Source: Amanita rubescens (lineage: Eukaryota; Basidiomycota; Agaricomycetes; Agaricales; Amanitaceae). From it: a stretch of 57,605 bases of DNA. Position numbers and translations under genes: made by a program. Each line of letters opens with the position of its first letter. The stretch's first letter is position 1. The stretch covers positions 1-57,605 of the forward strand of contig WION01000327.1 of NCBI GenBank assembly GCA_015039365.1. The letters run 5' to 3'. Positions 33,372 to 44,485 of the stretch are shown here, piece after piece. The notes beneath the pieces were generated by a model. It was not told the origin of the DNA. It searched no databases and saw nothing but the letters and a program-made list of their open reading frames with translations.

Positions 33372-35044
33372 TCAAGTATATACGATACGAAGGGAAAGAC
33401 TAAACGGTAACGTACTCGCCGTGACGGTAATCTCTCCCCCCGGGGGTACGAGCTCCGATACCTTCTTTGCCAAATTCGGCCGGGTAGCTTCTTCCAACTG
33501 CGGCGGAGCTTGGAGATAAATCTGCTTGTTAGGTGTAGACAATGACGGTTTCTTGATTTGGCTAACGGGGGTGAAGAAAGAAAAGGCCGCGTCAGGAAGG
33601 TTTTAGAGATTGAATGTACCACCGGACGTACATGTCTTGCTTCTCAATTAGCATATTGATCAAGTCTTCTACCGTGAGATCGGGGCTGATGGATATGTCG
33701 ATGGCTTCACCCCCACAAACTGGACAGTCGGCGCGTTTCTCGTATTCAAACGTGTACGAGTATACGCCGTCTGTGCCGATTAGCATGAAGTAATTGTTCA
33801 AATAGGCCGCTGAGCTTGTGGCGATCTTGAATGCCTCATTGCAGCAGGATGCTGAGGAGGGGGGGTATGTAGATATTCAGCTGTATGTAGCTAGACACGT
33901 ACCGGCAATGATCGCGTTCGTAGACGCGATGGCAGGAATGATATTCTTGACGACGCCTTGAGTGAGCGACCACGTCACGCCCTCGATCTTAAACTCTTGC
34001 GCACGATTCAGCGCAGTTTTATACAACCAAGTGATATGTTCCGGATCATCCGTATCCATCTTTTTATCTAAAAAGAAAAACGTTCAATCATCGCCACCGG
34101 TGAGCGCATACACGTACCCCCATGTACTCGCGACCACTCCAACACAGATGCCCACTCTATACAATGTTCAGGGAGCCTAGGCGTATTGGCAATCGTGCAA
34201 ATCGGAAAAGCGGTAGGTTTGTTCAACATGTCCAACGAACATTCATAGCATGACGTTATAGTCGGGAGGATTACCCTCGCTTGGCCTTTAAATCCTGAAA
34301 GCCACGGTCGTTATGTTGCCGAGAAAACGCGGTTGAGAGTTAGTACGCACCTTCAGTTCCACCATCAATAAGTGGCTTCAAGCTCTCTGGGTTATCGGGG
34401 TCCACCATATTGACCAAAGTCGCGTTTATCCACCGCCTTGCCTCGACAGAGTCCAAACCGCATATAATGAGGTTAAATTGCAGATAGTAGTCCTCTCCCT
34501 TATCTTGTATCTTTCCAAAGTATCTGCGATGGTTCGTTTGTCTCGCGATAGTGATAACGAACGGGACTAGTAACTTACGGAGTGACATTCACACCTGGAA
34601 CGCGCTTCATAATAAACTCAGCTGCAACAGTCGCTTTGGGTTTACCGACGTCTTTCTGCCTACGATGCAATTCAGCATTTTATACTCGCAGCGACTGGCG
34701 ACGCACGCACCTGAACAGAAACTGCCGATTCAGATTACTGATATCAATCGTGTCCATATCTATAACGTGAATATCCTTGAATCCGGTTAAAGCCAAGTTC
34801 GCCAAGATCTCGCAACCCAAGCCACCAGCGCCGATGACGAGGATTTTGGCATTGTTCCGGAGAAAGTCTTTGACCTCGATTAAGGGAATGAATTTGGGTG
34901 TGGTAAGAGGGATGGGAAATCTATACTACGCACTTCGTTTCCAGCAGAGAACTGAGGGTCTGTGCGAGGCCCTGGAGCGTCGAGGATTTGGTCAATGTGG
35001 TGGTATCGACCAGGCCAGTCTTGTGTTGAAGCAAGTGATGCCAT
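33372..35044 (-). CDS. UBA3: NEDD8-activating enzyme E1 catalytic subunit
   Basis: Forms a heterodimer with Ula1/APPBP1, adenylates NEDD8/Rub1, carries it as a thioester and passes it to Ubc12 for cullin neddylation. Eight exons: 34934-35044, 34711-34874, 34579-34659, 34351-34523, 34118-34294, 33903-34067, 33632-33851 and 33372-33561, giving 426 aa. The ThiF-type nucleotide motif is [17 protein letters not shown], followed by [16 protein letters not shown]. The catalytic cysteine lies in [11 protein letters not shown] near residue 209. Zinc ligands are CYEC and CPVCGG. The C-terminus has [14 protein letters not shown] and [12 protein letters not shown] of the UBL-like domain. The 3' end is set by TLPFSLSL before the TGA. 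Confidence 0.93.
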
Positions 35045-35088
35045 CGTCGTACATAAAGACAAATAATGTATTATATTACGCAATACAA

Positions 35089-35681
35089 CTATACTTTTAA
35101 TCCGCGCACGAAAAATTTATTCCCCTGTGTGAAGATTTCAATCTCCCTCGGAGGGTTAGCGGAGTATTCGTAACTCTCATGAGCCTGATTATGCGTGTGA
35201 GACACGTCAAAGAGAACAAGTTATAGTCTACCAACCTCTTCTTTAGCGAACTTCCACACCCCATTAATCGCCGTCGCCGTCGCCCGTTCCCAAGGGTCTA
35301 CTTGATAAGTCGTTTCCCCTCGCGATTCCCACTTCCCACTACTTTTAGACATTCGGTTGTGGATCACCGATTGAATAGAACTGTAGTGGCTATTCGGCAG
35401 GAACAGGATATACGTCATTGAGTCCTGTCGAGTCGAAAGTATGAGCGTGCTAGTTTATTTTGAAAACAACAAGGAGTGGCACTGACCCCGTCTTTCCTCC
35501 CATAACGAGCTTCAGTGAGCAAGGTTGCCTTGGACAGCGCGATAGGGTTAGGTTCAAACTGTTTATGTGGCACTTGTACGTCACTCCGCGCGGTTATATC
35601 TCGAGAGCCACCGCGACCGTCAATAGGAGCGCCCATCGAAGTGCCAAGCAGGAATAAAAGAAGAGAGTACGAGAACAACAT
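35089..35681 (-). CDS. Secreted modular protein, phase-0 exon family (member 2)
   Basis: Exons 35487-35681, 35236-35424 and 35089-35184, all junctions in phase 0, give 159 aa. Exon 1 encodes a signal peptide (MLFSYSLLLFLLGTSMGAP). Exon 2 is a type A module (YILFLPNSHYSSIQSVI, then NGVWKFAKE). Exon 3 is a short final type B module (AHESYEYSANPPREIEIF). It begins 45 nt upstream of UBA3 on the same strand. An alternative acceptor 25 nt earlier would give an early stop, so I used the one that keeps the module. Function unknown. Confidence 0.65.
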
Positions 35682-35784
35682 GGTGAATTTGGTTGGAGAA
35701 GTAGACGGTAAGTAGAAGTACGACGTGCGTAGGGGAGTTTTCAATGGAGACCTGCTCTGAGGTACAGTTGAGAGATCATGGTGA

Positions 35785-35791
35785 TTTTATA
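35785..35791 (-). promoter_or_regulatory. TATA box (TATAAAA) of the 35681 gene
   Basis: TATAAAA on the minus strand, 104 nt upstream of the ATG at 35681. Confidence 0.55.
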
Positions 35792-36158
35792 CCTTTTTTT
35801 TTTTGCCGAGCACCTGCAGCCGTGCCGGTAGGGTAAAATGTTATTGACGAAGTTGTTGCGAAAATGCTCTCCTAGCCGCTGAAACAGGGAAGGGCACAGT
35901 GCTCGCAATGCGTTTCAGTACGGGCATGGGTGCGGCTGAAGGACAGAGTTGGCAACCTGGTAGTCACGCACCGCCACTATGTATATGATCGTCAGACAAC
36001 GGATGATATGGTAAAATGCTTTCGAATGTCTGATGAGTAATAATGATACAAATTTTCCTGGGCATCAAGCGTCAACCGGGCCTCCTGCTGCCCGTCCCAA
36101 GAATACTAATATTGTACACAAACAGATACATAGTAACATACACTCTACCCATAGATCA
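35792..36158. other. Intergenic region
   Basis: About 370 nt between the secreted gene's promoter and the 3' end of the NADAR gene. No feature seen beyond a T tract at 35793-35804. Confidence 0.4.
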
Positions 36159-37882
36159 CTAATTATAACCCTGTTCTCTCAATCTATCCCTAACCCTCAT
36201 CAGCGCCTTCCCCATCTCATTCGAACCATTTCCATCATCGCCATCACCCCACCAAGAATCTGTATAATCATGAAAGACCAGCTGTGCATGACCCGTATCG
36301 AGGAGAAGCCTCCTCACAGACTCATGTTGCTCCATTTTCGACTGCAACACTTGTTCCATCTGTCAAATAACACCCTTCAGAACAAACCCAGCGCAAAACA
36401 CGACAACACTTACCGCGGGTAAAAACACTCCAGGATCCCTCCTCCACTCCAACATTCCTTTACCCTCATCCCTTGCTCTCGAAGTCGCTCTAAACACCCC
36501 CGTCAAATCTGTCTGAGGTATTTGCCGGATCGCCTCCGCCGTCTCTGGGAACCGGTTCATAAACTCCATAGCGTGGAAGAGGTGCATCGCAGTCGGGTAA
36601 TCTTTGCCTTGGTACGTGATAGAGTGCGGAGAGCGAAGAGAGAGGTCAGAGTTGGGTCCCGTATTGCTATAGCGAAGTGGCGGTTGGGGTGATGTCGACG
36701 TCGCAGCAGCAGTAGATGCGGATGTGGATGGGTTATTGGAAAGAGCTGCCTGCGAGACGAACGAACTAGTAGGAACAGCACTAGTCGAGGCTTGCATACC
36801 ACTGCCGCTAGCCATCACGGCAACGGGTATAACCCTCGCCACGGGTATCAACGACGCTAACCCACCGCTATTCTCCGGCATTTTCTGCTGGGCTTTACTC
36901 CGCCTACTAAACACGCGCATCAACCCCGATCTCTGTTTTTGCGTCCCTCCACTACCACCTGCTCCGATTCCCGCGATTCCTGCATCACCAATAGCAGGAC
37001 CAAGAGTGGTAGCAGTGGCCGCTGTCAACGCCGTAAGCGTCGAGTTCACAGCAGCCACGTACGGAGGCCCACTGATAGGCAGATCCGCCAAACGCTTGAA
37101 AGGTGTACGTTCGAACAAAACTTTCGGCGGTTCAGGAAGTGGGTTCGGTCGTCTCTGAGGAGGAGGGTTATAAGTCGGTACTTGGAAAAGCATAGGAGCG
37201 GGCATCGATGCAGTTTGTCGGTGTCTGCTCCTATTATGACCGGTCATGGACGGTATGACGGGAGCAGAATCAGCACTATCAGAGTCGGACTCGTCATCTT
37301 CGTCATCCTGTGGTTGGCGAGGTACAAAAGGTGTAGGTGCTCTTCGGCTAGGTCCGTGACCGTGACTGCTGCTAGCTCCGGGTACAACGTTGGCTGCGGG
37401 TATCTGTGGAGAAGGGAAACTGGTGAGGTGTTGAGAGTTGTTGGGACCTGGGGTGAACAGAGGTGGTGGTTGCCCCTGGGAGGTAGTGCGGCTCATGGAA
37501 GTGGGGATAACGGGCTGAGACCCAGACTGTACAAAACCATTTGGAACTGTGGACATTTTGTGCGTATGGATTCGGTGGACAGCTAATCTGCTAGTTATAA
37601 GCGCTTACCGAAGCCAACAGGTAGACCCGACGTAGTCTGATCACGATCCCGTTTTCGTCCGCTCCGTCTGCGTGTCCGTTTTCTTCTCCGTTTGTATGTT
37701 GGTTGATTCGCAGGCCATGGAAGGGTCGATGGTACGAAACCTGGATGAACATATCCGGGTGGAACTACACCCATCTGTGGGCCAGGCCAGTAGCCTGGAT
37801 ATGGTGGATATTGATACGGTGGATAAGAGTGTTGGCCATGACGGTTTCCGTCTTTTTTGGTGCGAGAGAGTTGGACACCCAT
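36159..37882 (-). CDS. NADAR-domain protein with long low-complexity N-terminal region
   Basis: Three exons, 37609-37882, 36414-37546 and 36159-36359, give 535 aa from the ATG at 37882 (MGVQLSRTKK). NADAR (DUF1768/YbiA) domains are N-glycosidases or binders acting on ADP-ribose or riboflavin-related metabolites (family knowledge). The domain is C-terminal: HSITYQGKDYPTAMHLFHAM, then MNRFPETAEAIRQIP and, in exon 3, HESVRRLLLDTG with DSWWGDGDDG, the conserved acidic/Trp motif. The first 380 residues are disordered: Pro/Tyr-rich, a KRRRKRTRRR basic run, then Ser/Pro/Ala-rich with a DDEDDESDSDSAD acidic patch. An internal ATG at the first intron's 3' end (MSTVPNG) could start a shorter isoform that retains part of the intron. 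Confidence 0.85.
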
Positions 37883-38125
37883 GAGGATGCGTGAGAAGGT
37901 TCGAATCGGAATAATGCCCACGAGGCGTGTAATCAATCGATCAAAAATGACGTTGTTTCAGCAGAGTAACCTCTAGTAACCTTGGTCAACCTGCTAAGCA
38001 ACCAACATCGAGCTGGCAGGAGTTTGAGAACCCTGGCGACCAAACAAAAAAACTATGCACCGGCACCAAACGTGATGATAAGTAAAATATATTTCATTTC
38101 ACTGAACCACAGTCGCTAGTATGTA
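37883..38125. promoter_or_regulatory. NADAR gene upstream region
   Basis: Short spacer between the NADAR ATG and the 3' end of the next secreted gene. No defined motif seen. Confidence 0.3.
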
Positions 38126-38721
38126 TCACCCAAACACCGCAGTGCCAGGTGATAATCGGAAGGGCCTCGAGCGATTTCCCGGCGGCGCGACGTCCGGATT
38201 GATAAGGGTCATCGTGATTCCCGTTTGGCTCGCCTCCATGTGAATCATGAAGTTACGATACTCCAAGGGAATGTCAGCCTGTAAATTTGCCGTTAAGTGA
38301 GGCCCTAAGATTGTCGAATTGCACTGGACCACTGACAGTTGGCATCCGAGTCCAGACGTCGACCAGACGGATTAATTGTCTCCTTGTTGTGAGGCGATTT
38401 ACCTTGAGGGTCAGGACCCCGAGCCTATTAGTCATACGATACAGCTGCAGCCGCGCTTCACCGATGTATAAAACATCGTAACGGCCGTCCGCTGGTGTAG
38501 TCTGTCACATGAGTGGAAACACGTTCAAACTCGGTTTGACTTAAAGTTGAGCTTACAGCTGAGATTCTGCGAACCCAGTAACCGTCTATTCGTGCATTAT
38601 GCCTAGGTTGACCCATAACTGGAACCGGACCATCATGACGGATGGAACTTTGACCGCGAGGAGGAACCGCGACCACAAAAGTGCCGAATAGGAAGAAAAG
38701 CAAAACTTGCGATAATAACAT
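38126..38721 (-). CDS. Secreted modular protein, phase-0 exon family (member 3)
   Basis: Exons 38557-38721, 38337-38501 and 38126-38278, introns of 55 and 58 nt, all in phase 0; 160 aa. Exon 1 has a signal peptide (MLLSQVLLFFLFGTFVVAVP) and ends IDGYWVRRISA, the signature that closes leader and type B exons. Exon 2 is a type A module (DGRYDVLYIGEARLQLY, ending LVDVWTRMPT before a GTCAGT donor). Exon 3 is a final type B module (LEYRNFMIHMEASQTGITM). Function unknown; secreted by inference. Confidence 0.75.
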
Positions 38722-39243
38722 TGATATCTGTAATAAACATTGCCAGTTAGTCGAAGGCGGAATGAGTATCGAATTACTCGCAAGCTGGTGGACAACGAGA
38801 TTTTAAGAGTAACGAAGGCCAGCTCCGCAGTGAGTGACGGGAAATGAAACGCAGATAATGATATATATAATAATATTCGTTGCTTAGCACGTGCCGCTGC
38901 TTATGTTTAAAACGTTTATCTGTCTTGAATGTCGCGGGTAACAAGAGGCAACAAGGGGCAATTTCCAAGGCTAGATCTGGCGCGAGACGGCACGGTGGTA
39001 CATTGCACCGTAGCATATGGTACTGGTCTTCGATTATCCCCTTTCGGCACCTTGAGCAGGGGTACTTGAACCAAGCCTGATGCAGAATCGCGAGCCATTC
39101 AGTCGATTCCTAACGATTGATCAATCCTAAGGCGTTGAACGACTTGAACGTACTACCATCTTCTGCTCATCAGGTTTTGGGAACCTCCCTGAAACAAGGA
39201 TACGATGAACGTGCAGTGATGTATGCACAGAGGAAAGCGCGAG
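38722..39243. other. Upstream region of member 3
   Basis: Contains an AT-rich TATATATAA at 38862-38870, about 140 nt upstream of the 38721 ATG, the likely promoter. The rest shows nothing. Confidence 0.4.
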
Positions 39244-40200
39244 TCAGGCCAGGGTCAAGCCGTCGTCTTCACGTTTCTCAATCAACCAGGCCGTGACAGA
39301 GAGTGAAATTTTAGCTGATGTCTTTTTCCCTAATCCAAGGCTAGCTAAATGTTCGACTTGCCGATTTGTGGCTTCTTGATTGTAGATCCACGCAAACGCG
39401 GCGTATGATGCTAGTAAGAATTTGGAACCGAGGTGCTTGCATTGCCATGCTGTACGATTTGCAGCGTACATGAAACGCCTGCAGGATATTCAACTTGCAG
39501 TAGACCACTTACAAACGGAAATGACCACCTCCCGCCCCCGGTCCAAAATCAAATAACTCTGAATTCAGCATTTAGACGGAATAGCGTGTATGCTCCGTTA
39601 TTATTTCATTTCGGCTGGTTGTATGACCCTCCTATCATATCACCGAGGACCCAGTAACTTTTCCCAAAGTGTTCAACTTGGCGACTGTCATCGTGACGGC
39701 TGGGCATCTGAGACCGCGGTTCCCGACAGATTTCAGTAAGGCGGAGTTCAATAGTGATTCCATATCCGTTGGGGTTGATTATGAGCTCCTTGAAACGATC
39801 CGCTGATCTGTGGAAGCCTATAAAATTTGCAGGCAGGTGAGACGCTTTGAAAAATAGTCAAAACGCAGTAGACCACTGACCGTCGCTGGTGTAGACGCCA
39901 CACCAAACGACTTGAGAGGGTTTGATTCAAATATCGGATGACGTTCGGGCGGATTCGGAATCGGAGAGATCCGAACAGAGCCGAATCTGCACGATTCCCG
40001 TCATGCACTCGAACGATTGATTTTGCATGGTCCATTTGCCGAACACTATCAAGGCTTTGGCTAAGCTGCTTAAGTAGTATGGAGCTCTCCGAACGTAAAA
40101 AAGGTCCGGGAACAACCGACGAAGCGTCTGACAGAAGGTATCGAAGAGAATGATATCGTTCTCGTTACTAGCCAGCAAGATCTATGCTCTCTATTAAAGA
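39244..40200 (-). pseudogene. Decayed member of the secreted modular family
   Basis: Contains recognisable modules without a signal-peptide exon. A type A remnant near 39890-40020 reads SIVRVHDGN and later RLVWRL; a type B remnant near 39640-39828 reads ADRFKELIINPNGYGITI and SYWVLGDM; then another A fragment near 39560 (NNGAYTLFRLN). Intron signals such as GTCAGT persist, but exon frames no longer join in phase 0 and stops intervene. It lies directly downstream of member 4 on the same strand, so it may be lost modules of that gene or a separate dead copy. Confidence 0.6.
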
Positions 40201-40303
40201 ATAGTACAAAAATGCCCGCGTCTCCAGCACGTTGAACTGTAAGTATCAAAATACTAGATCGACTAGATTGCGATAGCAAGGGAAATTTTAGATGTGTCTT
40301 CGC

Positions 40304-41382
40304 TTATCGTGTGTTCCAGACGTCGACGTAATCTCCTTCCTGATTGAAGATGTTCAAAGAATAGCCCGGGTGTACGTGTATTGGTTGGTAGGTGAGGATG
40401 TCGAAACGCTGATAGGGTAGCGTGCCATCGTCGTGCTACAAAATCCGTCACGACGTGAGACACTTGAAAGATAGTAACAGAAGGCAACTGACAATCGGAA
40501 TCCGAAAATAACGGCCTGAATTAATCGCTTGTAGCGCAGAAGCACCAATGACCTCAACGACGCGATTATGATAGCGAGGAACGGTGAAAAGATCGTCCAG
40601 TTGGAAAGTTTGGTATACTCCGTTATTGACACGCAAAATTTCATACCAAGATGTAAGCGTCTGATGCTGTGACGTGCATGAGAAACCTTACACACGTAGT
40701 GTAAAAGAAAGCATTCCGCTTACTGCTGTCATATCGCCGAGGACCCAGTAACCATTTGTTTGCTGATTATTTGTTACCTCGTATCCACCGGGAGGATTCC
40801 ACCACTGAACTCCACGAGTGTCGAGGAATTGCAAAACGATGTTCCCGGGCCGCCTCTCGTCGGGGTTGATCCTGAGCTCGCGGAAACGGTGTTCAGCTGG
40901 AGTACCAAGCTGCAAAATTCGCTCGTTAAGAGACACTTGAAACATAGTCAATTTTTTGCAGACAACTGACAGTTGGAATCTGGGTATAAGAGCCAACCAA
41001 ACCCAGCTTAAGGTTCCCTGTGACCCTCATCGGATTTTGGCGGTACCTAAGCTGATTGTTTAACGTGAAAACATTATAAATTCCATCATTGATGCGTAAA
41101 ACCCGTTCAGGGTATCCATTCCCTTGCTGTGACATGAGTGAGACACTTAAAATCTCGGTTTAAATGTATTCCACTTGCCTGAGGTCTCTTTAGAACCCAA
41201 TAGCCATCCTCCGGGCGACGTTGACTGGTGGCCGGCCGATGCCCTAAACTCGTAGCTGAACGTTGAATGCCATGCCCCTGAGGACGACGCCCTTGACCTG
41301 GGGCGGGAGTATTACTGCGAAGAGGAGTTGAGACCACAGAGTTACAAAATAAGAAGAAAAGCAATGCGTAGAAAAACAACAT
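40304..41382 (-). CDS. Secreted modular protein, phase-0 exon family (member 4)
   Basis: Five exons: 41179-41382, 40971-41126, 40724-40909, 40493-40666 and 40304-40435, giving 283 aa. All four introns are in phase 0, and exons 2-5 follow the order A-B-A-B. Exon 1 has the signal peptide MLFFYALLFFLFCNSVVS and ends EDGYWVLKRPQ. A modules read ERVLRINDGIYNVF and YEILRVNNGVYQTF; B modules read AEHRFRELRINPDE with NGYWVLGDMTA, and a shorter terminal form. The first intron has a GC donor (GCAAGT). This is the clearest member and shows how the family grows by adding two-exon units. No enzyme motif seen. Confidence 0.78.
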
Positions 41383-42148
41383 GATCAATGTCCTGCGCGT
41401 GGAGTTATATACCCACAAGGTAGATGAGGGGATGTATAGAAAAGAAGGAGACCGGCTCTGAGGACTGAGGGGATTCAACACAGATTTATACAGTTTTACT
41501 CACCACATGACACATCACGATGATGTTAAGCATTGGTCTTGAAACTTGATACCAGCTCGCGCACTGGTCCATGTCGTCAAACCTGGCATCAATTGCGTCA
41601 GCGATAAGATCCTGAAACGACCTCGCGACATCTGATTCAAAAATCTTTCCTTAACCCATCGAACTCGAGGAACGTGCAGTGATGCATACACAGAAGGGGA
41701 AAGAGGAAGGCGGTTCCGAAGACGACGTTCGAGTTCGGAATCGGAGAGATCCCAGCACAGTTCCCACGCCGCGCTCTCTCAGGCTTCAACGGTTATCAAC
41801 TGGGGCTCAAACGGTTGCTCGCGGCTTTTTACATCACATAAACAAGTTTCGCCAAGCGCTCTTGGAAACCTGGATGAGCGCGTCTGGTTGACATCACAGT
41901 CAAGGGAATTACAGACGAACCTTGGCTGGCCATAGTACCAAATCTGAGAAAAAGGTTGATAAAACCTCTGGCAGCAAGAATAGTTCACAAAATTCAAGTT
42001 CGTTGTCATGGCATGATTTGTATGTAAAAAGAGTTTGCAAGTACATAATAAAGCACACATGTCTATCGAATTAAATAAAAATGAATCCGAACGTCGTATT
42101 CCGACTCGCAGCCGTCCCAAGGCCGATGATACACAAATTATCTCATTG
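41383..42148. other. Upstream region of member 4 and 3' flank of member 5
   Basis: TATAAA on the minus strand at 41485-41490, 103 nt upstream of the 41382 ATG, is the likely core promoter. A 113-codon minus frame at 41779-42120 has no family resemblance, and I do not call it. Confidence 0.4.
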
Positions 42149-43244
42149 CTACGGGATGTTGATGCCGGGTTGCGGCATGTAGGAGGTTGTCAATGAGATT
42201 CCCTCTGGCTGGGTGGCGTCGTGTCTAATGCTGAGCTTCGTGTAACGAACCTGTATTTGGAAATGGATGCCTTCCTATGAGGTTCGACGATAGGTGAGAC
42301 ACTTGAATGGTGATCAAATTGCAGTAGACCACTGACATATGGAGCCCGAACATAATCGCCAACCAAACGCGCCAACTCTTGCGGCGTTCCGAGTGTACGC
42401 GGTTGAATGCGCCTAAACTGGTCATCCAACATGAAAGTTTTATGAGATCCTGAACCGTCAATTTGCAAAATCTTCTTCCAAGCGTGATCTGATGTGTCCT
42501 GTGATATGAGGGAGAGTTTATAAGCCCGAAGCAGAAGCAAATATCCCGCCTACCCTTGTCATTTCTGTAGCGACCCAGTACCCGTCCATGGGCAGGAGTA
42601 CATTATGTTCAGGGGGATCGGGCATGATATCCAACTCAGAGAATGGGGAAGGAATAATTTGGGCAACAAGTGTAGGGACTGGATGATCGCTATGTTCATC
42701 GGTATAGATAGCGATGACCAGCTCCTTGAAACGATCGTCTGCGGGGCTATTAACCTGCAAAAACCGTCTGTAGGTGAACACTGATAGCCGAACTCCAGAA
42801 GATCACTCACAGTTGGAACCCGAACCCAGGTGCCAACCAAATGTGCCTTGTCTGCACGCGTTTCGAGCACACGACGTCGAATGATCGCGAAATTTGCATC
42901 AACACGGACAAGTATATATGCTCCGCCGTCATAGTGTAACAGATAACCAGCATGAATGAGTATAAATTCGAGTCCAAAGTAAGTATCCTGCTTACTCGTA
43001 GCAACTTGGCGGTCCAGAGGCCATTACGGCCGTCGGGGACAGGATAAATTTTCCTGTGACCAGAAAGAGCTGTTTGGGGTCTCGAGATGAGAGGGGGTGG
43101 AGTGGAGCTCTGATCGGTAGATCCGTATGAAATAACAACATTATTTTTGTTTCTTCTAGAGCTTCTGCTAGAAGATTCGCCAGCAGGTAAAGCAACCACA
43201 GAAGTGCCAAATAGGAAGAAAAGCCATGCGTATATGAACAGCAT
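42149..43244 (-). CDS. Secreted modular protein, phase-0 exon family (member 5), one junction anomalous
   Basis: Exons 42996-43244, 42811-42987, 42554-42754, 42337-42498 and 42149-42250, about 296 aa, with leader then A-B-A-B. The signal peptide is MLFIYAWLFFLFGTSVVALP. B exon 3 reads ADDRFKELVIAIYTDE and ends MDGYWVATEMTR; A exon 4 reads WKKILQIDGSGSHKTF and ends LVGDYVRAPY. Introns 2-4 are normal and in phase 0. Between exons 1 and 2 only 8 nt (GTAAGCAG, 42988-42995) separate the family-conserved exon end from the conserved start of the next module. An intact product needs another donor inside exon 1 (for example GTCCCC, phase 0) or the gene is frameshifted. Confidence 0.6.
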
Positions 43245-43376
43245 GATTGATGTCCTTGATAGACAGCGTTAATTGGGCGATGGCGGAACGCGTGTCGAAG
43301 TACGAAAAAGATAGAGGCGAAGTAGTGTTAGAAAAGAACAGAGACCAGCTCTGGGGCGTCCAAAAAACTGACACAA

Positions 43377-43383
43377 TTTTATA
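43377..43383 (-). promoter_or_regulatory. TATA box (TATAAAA) of the 43244 gene
   Basis: TATAAAA on the minus strand, 133 nt upstream of the ATG at 43244. Confidence 0.5.
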
Positions 43384-44485
43384 TTTTTTTTCGCTCAAGA
43401 TGTGCCACCCACGATGATGGTGTCACCTCCTGACATTTGATGCACGTTGCATGGGGTACTAGCGGCTGGCAGAGGACGACGGAGGAGAACGGGACAGTTG
43501 CGGGGGAGGAAACTCGGATCAGCGCACAGTGATGGCCGATTCAGATATCTCTAGCGTGACCGGTGACCATCGATTGCGCTCAGCGAAGGCTACTAGCAAT
43601 TCATGAACATGACGCCATCATTACAAGTCTGCAGGACTATTTACCGCATTGCCAGCCCGGCCCAGCCAAGGTGTAGCGTGACAATTTATAGCAAGTATTG
43701 AAGTAATGGTAACAATAAACATGGCCAGAGCGTGAGAGCATCCAAGAAAGGAAATGGTGCTCCACTTCAACTCTCGCTAGTTCTTACGTGGGTTTGCTCG
43801 CGGCCGAGGATGTCATACAACGTAGGGAATTGAGAAGTGCTCTCAGGAGTCCGATGACCAACTTTGCATCTGGCCATTGCATGCAGCATACACTGCCGTG
43901 CGTAGTTTGTTTTCGTAATTGTTTTCCTGACCGACCTTTGTTATACAGTCCCTCATTACACTCATATGATTAGGATTCAGCTTTCGCTTCCTTGAGGAAA
44001 ATCAACCGTTGGCGTTATTAATGGCATATAAAACGATACGCGCATAGTGCATGGATGGCCGGATGTCGAGGAGCTGGGTTAGAAATGACGTAGTTATCCA
44101 TCATTTCTCCCAACAGGCCTGCGCATCAAGTGTAACGCTTATGCGCTCGACTGGGATGCGAACGAGCATATCTTGCTGGAATTGTGCCCTAACCTAGCGA
44201 CACGGTTCTTTGATCTCTTTTCTTCCAAGGGCGACTCGGGAGACATTTTCGTGGACGTTTTTTGTCATTCAATGCTAGCGCTCCATCTCCGCCGGGAACG
44301 CATATAATAGCCAGGTTTCTCATTACGCTGCTCTACTGCAGTTTGATTTCTTGCTTCTCTGTTTACATTTGAAGCGTTACAAGCGCCGCAGGCTCTGTGA
44401 GGTGCACCAAGAGCACCATGTTCCAACCCCTGAACTCAAAGCATATCAAGTACGCGCATATCCGTGTTATTATCTTCAGATTCAA
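43384..44485. other. Gene-poor region with one exon-like remnant
   Basis: No full gene. A plus-strand frame at 44116-44308 follows a CCCAACAG acceptor-like site and reads CNAYALDWDANEHILLELCP, then FVDVFCHSMLALHL, before a TAA. It looks like an isolated exon of a lost gene. No donor or partner exon is found. Confidence 0.35.

Noticed and set aside
35415..35449. Alternative acceptor (CTAG) in member 2 giving a 37-nt intron
   Set aside because: It leads to a stop after 19 codons, while the acceptor 25 nt further on restores the family A module in phase 0.
36939..37586. 215-codon plus-strand frame
   Set aside because: Antisense to the NADAR gene exon, Arg/Ser-rich as expected for the complement of a biased coding region.
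37890..37905. GGTTCGAATC as a tRNA B box
   Set aside because: It lies just upstream of the NADAR start with no A box or stems around it.
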